The notes under the pieces are model-generated. The model saw only the letters and a program-made list of their open reading frames with translations. It had not been told where the DNA came from and ran no database searches. The position numbers and the translations under genes were made by a program. Positions 61,301-64,000 of a DNA stretch of 64,000 bases are shown here, piece after piece; the first letter of the stretch is position 1, and every line of letters begins with the position of its first letter. This DNA is from Aurantiacibacter gangjinensis (GTDB lineage Bacteria > Pseudomonadota > Alphaproteobacteria > Sphingomonadales > Sphingomonadaceae): the NCBI RefSeq assembly GCF_001886695.1, contig NZ_CP018097.1, positions 930,001 through 994,000 on the forward strand, given 5' to 3'.

Positions 61301-61816
61301 ACGCGCTTCATGCGCGGTGAAGGTCCAGCCATGCAGCAGGACGATTGCGAGCGCGTCGAAGCCGTCTTCGCGCAGCCCTGCCAGTTCGCGGCGGGCGGTG
61401 TCCTCGTCCAGCGGCACCAGAACTTCGCCATCCGCGCCGACCCGCTCGTCGATCTCGACGACGCGCCGTTCCAGCCTCTCGGGCTTGACGATATGGCGCG
61501 CGAAGATGTCGGGCCGCGCCTGGTTGCCGATGCGCAGCGCATCGCCGTGGCCACGCGTGATTGCCAGCGCCAGACGCACGCCCTGCCGCTCCAGCAGGGC
61601 ATTGGTGGCGATGGTCGTGCCAATACGCAGCTCGGCAATCGGCGCTGCCCCATGCTTCGCCATCACGCGGCGCACCGCCTCGCTCGCGGCATCGTCGTAG
61701 TGCCCGGGATCGCTGGAGAGCAGCTTTGCCGTCACCAGCTCGCCGCCCGGTGTCTCGGCCACGACATCGGTGAAAGTGCCCCCGCGGTCGATGGCAAAGC
61801 GATACTGGCCGGTCAT
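58325..61816 (-). CDS. oplAH: 5-oxoprolinase (hydantoinase A/B fusion)
   Basis: The ATP-dependent enzyme opens 5-oxoproline to glutamate, part of glutathione turnover. The 1163-aa chain fuses a HyuA-like half ([53 protein letters not shown]) and a HyuB-like half beginning near residue 650 ([58 protein letters not shown]). The length and Ser/Thr pattern fit a one-piece bacterial OplAH rather than separate hydantoinase subunits. It is cotranscribed with the DUF2891 gene. Confidence 0.93.
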   Translation of the reverse strand: [1163 protein letters not shown]

Positions 61817-61942
61817 CCCCGCGGCCTAGCCTTTCACGGTCCGCAATGTCGAGCGTGATGCCGACGGTAGGCCATGGCCCAAAGTCGGTACTATGCGGAA
61901 CCGATCAAAAAGTGTTTCATTGAAGTTCTGGAGCGGAGAACC

Positions 61943-61961
61943 GCATCCCGTTTCGGGATGC
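61943..61961. promoter_or_regulatory. Perfect hairpin/palindrome before the Crp/Fnr gene
   Basis: GCATCCCG-TTT-CGGGATGC is a perfect 8-bp stem ending 15 nt before the start codon at 61977. It could be a DNA operator or an RNA structure masking the ribosome site. Confidence 0.5.
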
Positions 61962-61976
61962 CGGACGGGACGGGAT

Positions 61977-62765
61977 ATGACGACCAGCGAAGAGATCGGG
62001 AAAGAAGTCGAGAAATTTCCTCTGACGGGCAGGTTCCTCATGGGCCGCCTGCGCGATGCGATGGACGATAGCGAAAAGCAGATCGTCGAATCGCTGGTGG
62101 AAGACGTCGCTGATTACGATGGACCGCAAACCATCCTCGAACGCGGGCAGTTGTCCGACCGGTCGACCATGCTGATCGGAGGGTTCGTTTTGCGCACCAT
62201 TCGTTCGGGAGAGAAGCGCTTCGTCGTGGGCGTGCAAGTGCCCGGCGATTTCGTGGACCTGCATGCCTTCGCGCTCAAGCGGCTCGATCACGATGTCATC
62301 ACAATCGGTCAGGCCAAGGTGGGCTATGTGCCGCATGACCGGATAAAGAGTGTGATGGACACCGATCCGCACCTCGCCCGGCTGCTGTGGTTCTCCACCC
62401 TGCTGGATGCGGCGATCCACCGCGAATGGATCATGAAGCTGGAACAGCTACGCGCCCCGCGGCGTGTCGCGCATATCTTCTGCGAATTGCAGCAGCGCCT
62501 GGAATTTATCGGCATGAATGTCGCCAACCGGATCGAGACGCCGCTGATACAGGCCGACCTCGCTGATATGTGCGGCACCACGGCCATCCATATGAACCGC
62601 GCGCTGCGCGATCTGCGCGAGCAGGGGCTGGCCGATTTCCAACGCGGCAAGATCAGCATCCCGGATCGCGAGGAATTGTGCGCGTTTGCCGATTTCAATG
62701 CGGATTACCTCTATGGCGAGGGCGTGCTGGGCATGCGCGGCGAGCTCGACCTGTCGCAGAAATAG
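61977..62765 (+). CDS. Crp/Fnr-family transcriptional regulator
   Basis: The 262-aa product has a cyclic-nucleotide-binding-like beta domain (ERGQLSDRSTMLIGGFVLRTIRSGEKRFVVGVQVPGDFVDLHAFAL) and a winged HTH (TPLIQADLADMCGTTAIHMNRALRDLREQGLADFQRGKISI). The N-terminus lacks the Cys cluster of oxygen-sensing FNR, so it is not a classical FNR. The ligand is unknown. The ATG at 61977 was chosen over one at 61893, since it follows GGGA and gives a normal length. A perfect hairpin lies just upstream. Confidence 0.88.
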   Translation: MTTSEEIGKEVEKFPLTGRFLMGRLRDAMDDSEKQIVESLVEDVADYDGPQTILERGQLSDRSTMLIGGFVLRTIRSGEKRFVVGVQVPGDFVDLHAFALKRLDHDVITIGQAKVGYVPHDRIKSVMDTDPHLARLLWFSTLLDAAIHREWIMKLEQLRAPRRVAHIFCELQQRLEFIGMNVANRIETPLIQADLADMCGTTAIHMNRALRDLREQGLADFQRGKISIPDREELCAFADFNADYLYGEGVLGMRGELDLSQK

Positions 62766-62834
62766 TCTGGCGATGCGTCGCGTCGAGGCACCTTTCCTTG
62801 GGCAGGCGCGTTGACGCGGCAGGAGACGCGACCC

Positions 62835-63572
62835 TTGGCGGACAATGCAGGATTTCTGGACAGGAAGCGCAGGCCCAGCTGGAAGCTGATCGCGCTGCTG
62901 GCGGTGCTGCATGTCCTCGGCCTGTTCGCGCTCGCCCGGGCGCTGGCCCCCGAATTTACTGCCGGAATCATCGAGGAGGCGGAATCGCTCATTACCGTTA
63001 CCGTGCCGATTTACGAGGAGCCGGAATCCGAGCCGAGCATTGCGCCGCCATCCGTCGACGAGGGCGCGGCAGCCGAAGCGGGGGAGGAAGCCGTGGCGCG
63101 CGAAGTCGTCGCCCAGCCCCAGCCGATCCCGCGACCCTCTCCGCAACCTGCGCCGCGTGTCACCTCGACCGGTAACGCCAATGCGTCGGGCGCGACCGAT
63201 GCGGGCGAAGGCACCGGGGCAGGCGGCACGGGCGATGGCACGGGCAGCGGCAGGGGCGGGAGCGGACAGGGCGGCGCCGTCGCCGTGCGGCCCAGCGTGC
63301 GCTCGGGCGAACTCAACGAAGCCCGCGATTTTCCCATCCCCGAAGGCGGGAGAGCCGCACGTTTCGGCAAGTCCGTAGTGGTGCAGTTCACCGTCACGAC
63401 GGACGGGCGCGCGCGCAATTGCAGCGTGGCGCGGTCCTCGGTCGATGCCGCCACCACGGCACGCGTCTGCCCGCTGGTAGTGGAGCGCATCCGCTTCAAT
63501 CCGGCGCAGACATCGGACGGGGTGCCGGTGGAAGCGCGCTATGGCTACCGCGTCGATTTTCGCGCGCGATAG
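62835..63572 (+). CDS. TonB-like energy transducer protein
   Basis: The 245-aa product has one N-terminal membrane helix (WKLIALLAVLHVLGLFALARAL), a periplasmic Pro/Glu- then Gly/Thr-rich linker, and a TonB-type C-terminal domain: FGKSVVVQFTVTTDGRARNCSVARSSVDA...CPLVVERIRFNPAQTSDGVPVEARYGYRVDF. It would couple proton motive force to outer-membrane receptors. TTG at 62835 has AGGAG 9 nt upstream; TTG at 62811 would add eight codons but has weaker support. No ExbB/ExbD genes are visible here. Confidence 0.82.
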   Translation: MADNAGFLDRKRRPSWKLIALLAVLHVLGLFALARALAPEFTAGIIEEAESLITVTVPIYEEPESEPSIAPPSVDEGAAAEAGEEAVAREVVAQPQPIPRPSPQPAPRVTSTGNANASGATDAGEGTGAGGTGDGTGSGRGGSGQGGAVAVRPSVRSGELNEARDFPIPEGGRAARFGKSVVVQFTVTTDGRARNCSVARSSVDAATTARVCPLVVERIRFNPAQTSDGVPVEARYGYRVDFRAR

Positions 63573-63610
63573 GCTTGCCGTCTGCTCTCCAATGGGGAAT
63601 GACACCCGCC

Positions 63611-64000
63611 ATGAGCCTCATCCACCCGGTAATCCTGTGCGGCGGCAGTGGCACGCGCCTTTGGCCCCGAAGCCGCAAGGACAAGCCCAAGCCCTTTCTG
63701 CCGCTGGTCGGCGATCAGACCCTGTTCCAGCAGACCGTCGCGCGCACCACCGATGCGGCGCTGTTTGCGGCGCCGACCATTGTGACGGGCGCCGCCCATG
63801 CAGCGCTGGTGGAAGAGCAATTGCCAGATGGGGGAGGTGTGCAAATCATCGTGGAGCCGTCGGCCCGGAATACGGCTGCGGCCATTGCGCTTGCAGCGCT
63901 GCGCCTGCCTGAGGATGCCGTCATGCTGGTCTGCCCAAGCGACCACTACATTGCCGATATTCCCGCATTTCACGCTGCTACGGAAGCCGCGATGCGGCTG
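63611..64000 (+). CDS. manC: Mannose-1-phosphate guanylyltransferase (5' part; cut by window edge)
   Basis: The first 130 codons run off the right edge. They show the nucleotidyltransferase start HPVILCGGSGTRLWPRSRKDKPKPFLPLVGDQTLFQQTV, then PSARNTAAAIALAALRL and CPSDHYI, as in ManC/CpsB enzymes that make GDP-mannose for polysaccharides. Whether the C-terminal isomerase domain of bifunctional versions is present cannot be seen. Confidence 0.92.
   Translation, partial: MSLIHPVILCGGSGTRLWPRSRKDKPKPFLPLVGDQTLFQQTVARTTDAALFAAPTIVTGAAHAALVEEQLPDGGGVQIIVEPSARNTAAAIALAALRLPEDAVMLVCPSDHYIADIPAFHAATEAAMRL

Overview
The window is a 64 kb piece of a GC-rich alphaproteobacterial chromosome, most likely Sphingomonadales and probably Erythrobacteraceae. 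The assignment rests on the styles of RpoB, RpoC, HflKC-DegP and DUF2975 proteins, two-gene GltX usage, the ftsEX / zinc-ribbon / DUF218 / PlsC block, the glutathione-dependent formaldehyde operon and the general codon bias. I have no 16S rRNA or database hit to confirm it. Nearly everything is housekeeping chromosome. I see no integrase, transposase, phage genes or CRISPR array.

Layout. (1) 1-6.8 kb: rplL and rplJ on the minus strand with their own promoter and leader RNA, then a coiled-coil lipoprotein, a glycosidase-like lipoprotein, a compact self-regulated membrane-protein module (43-aa peptide, two DUF2975 proteins, YozG-like HTH), and a Tat-exported PhoD phosphatase. (2) 6.8-15.8 kb: rpoB and rpoC, with a separate promoter and a 230-nt leader. 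The usual rplJL-rpoBC order is therefore broken up. (3) 15.8-21 kb: a lipoprotein, a small protein behind two Fur-like boxes, a second glutamyl-tRNA synthetase and a ZnuD-like TonB receptor. (4) 21-26.4 kb: dcd, a divergent Nmad3-like protein, and ftsE-ftsX-DUF218-plsC opposite a zinc-ribbon protein. (5) 26.5-33.5 kb: tRNA-Leu, trxB, a MaoC-like protein, tyrA-hisC divergent from metX-metW. (6) 33.6-37.4 kb: aldehyde dehydrogenase, frmA, a VOC protein and fghA in one operon. (7) 37.5-45.6 kb: GST, msrB, a class A PBP, and hflK-hflC-degP. (8) 45.7-57.3 kb: Mrp/ApbC, a molybdopterin hydroxylase, hemH, a two-domain lipoprotein, an SDHAF4-like peptide, rsmB, msrA, a SIMPL lipoprotein, aguB-folK and tRNA-Lys. 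(9) 57.3-64 kb: DUF2891 and 5-oxoprolinase, a Crp/Fnr regulator, a TonB-like protein and the start of a mannose-1-phosphate guanylyltransferase that runs off the edge.

The most unusual material is between genes. Two related, heavily folded elements of 252 and 275 bp lie in opposite orientations at 20825-21076 and 38663-38937. They have matching hairpin ends and look like a non-autonomous MITE/REPIN-type repeat; in one copy the end hairpin contains the dcd stop codon. A second dispersed block, exactly 100 bp in both copies and built around TTGACAC words, sits upstream of phoD and of an unknown membrane protein. The DUF2975/HTH module carries a fossil of its own tandem duplication. Several operator-like palindromes and leader RNAs are also marked.
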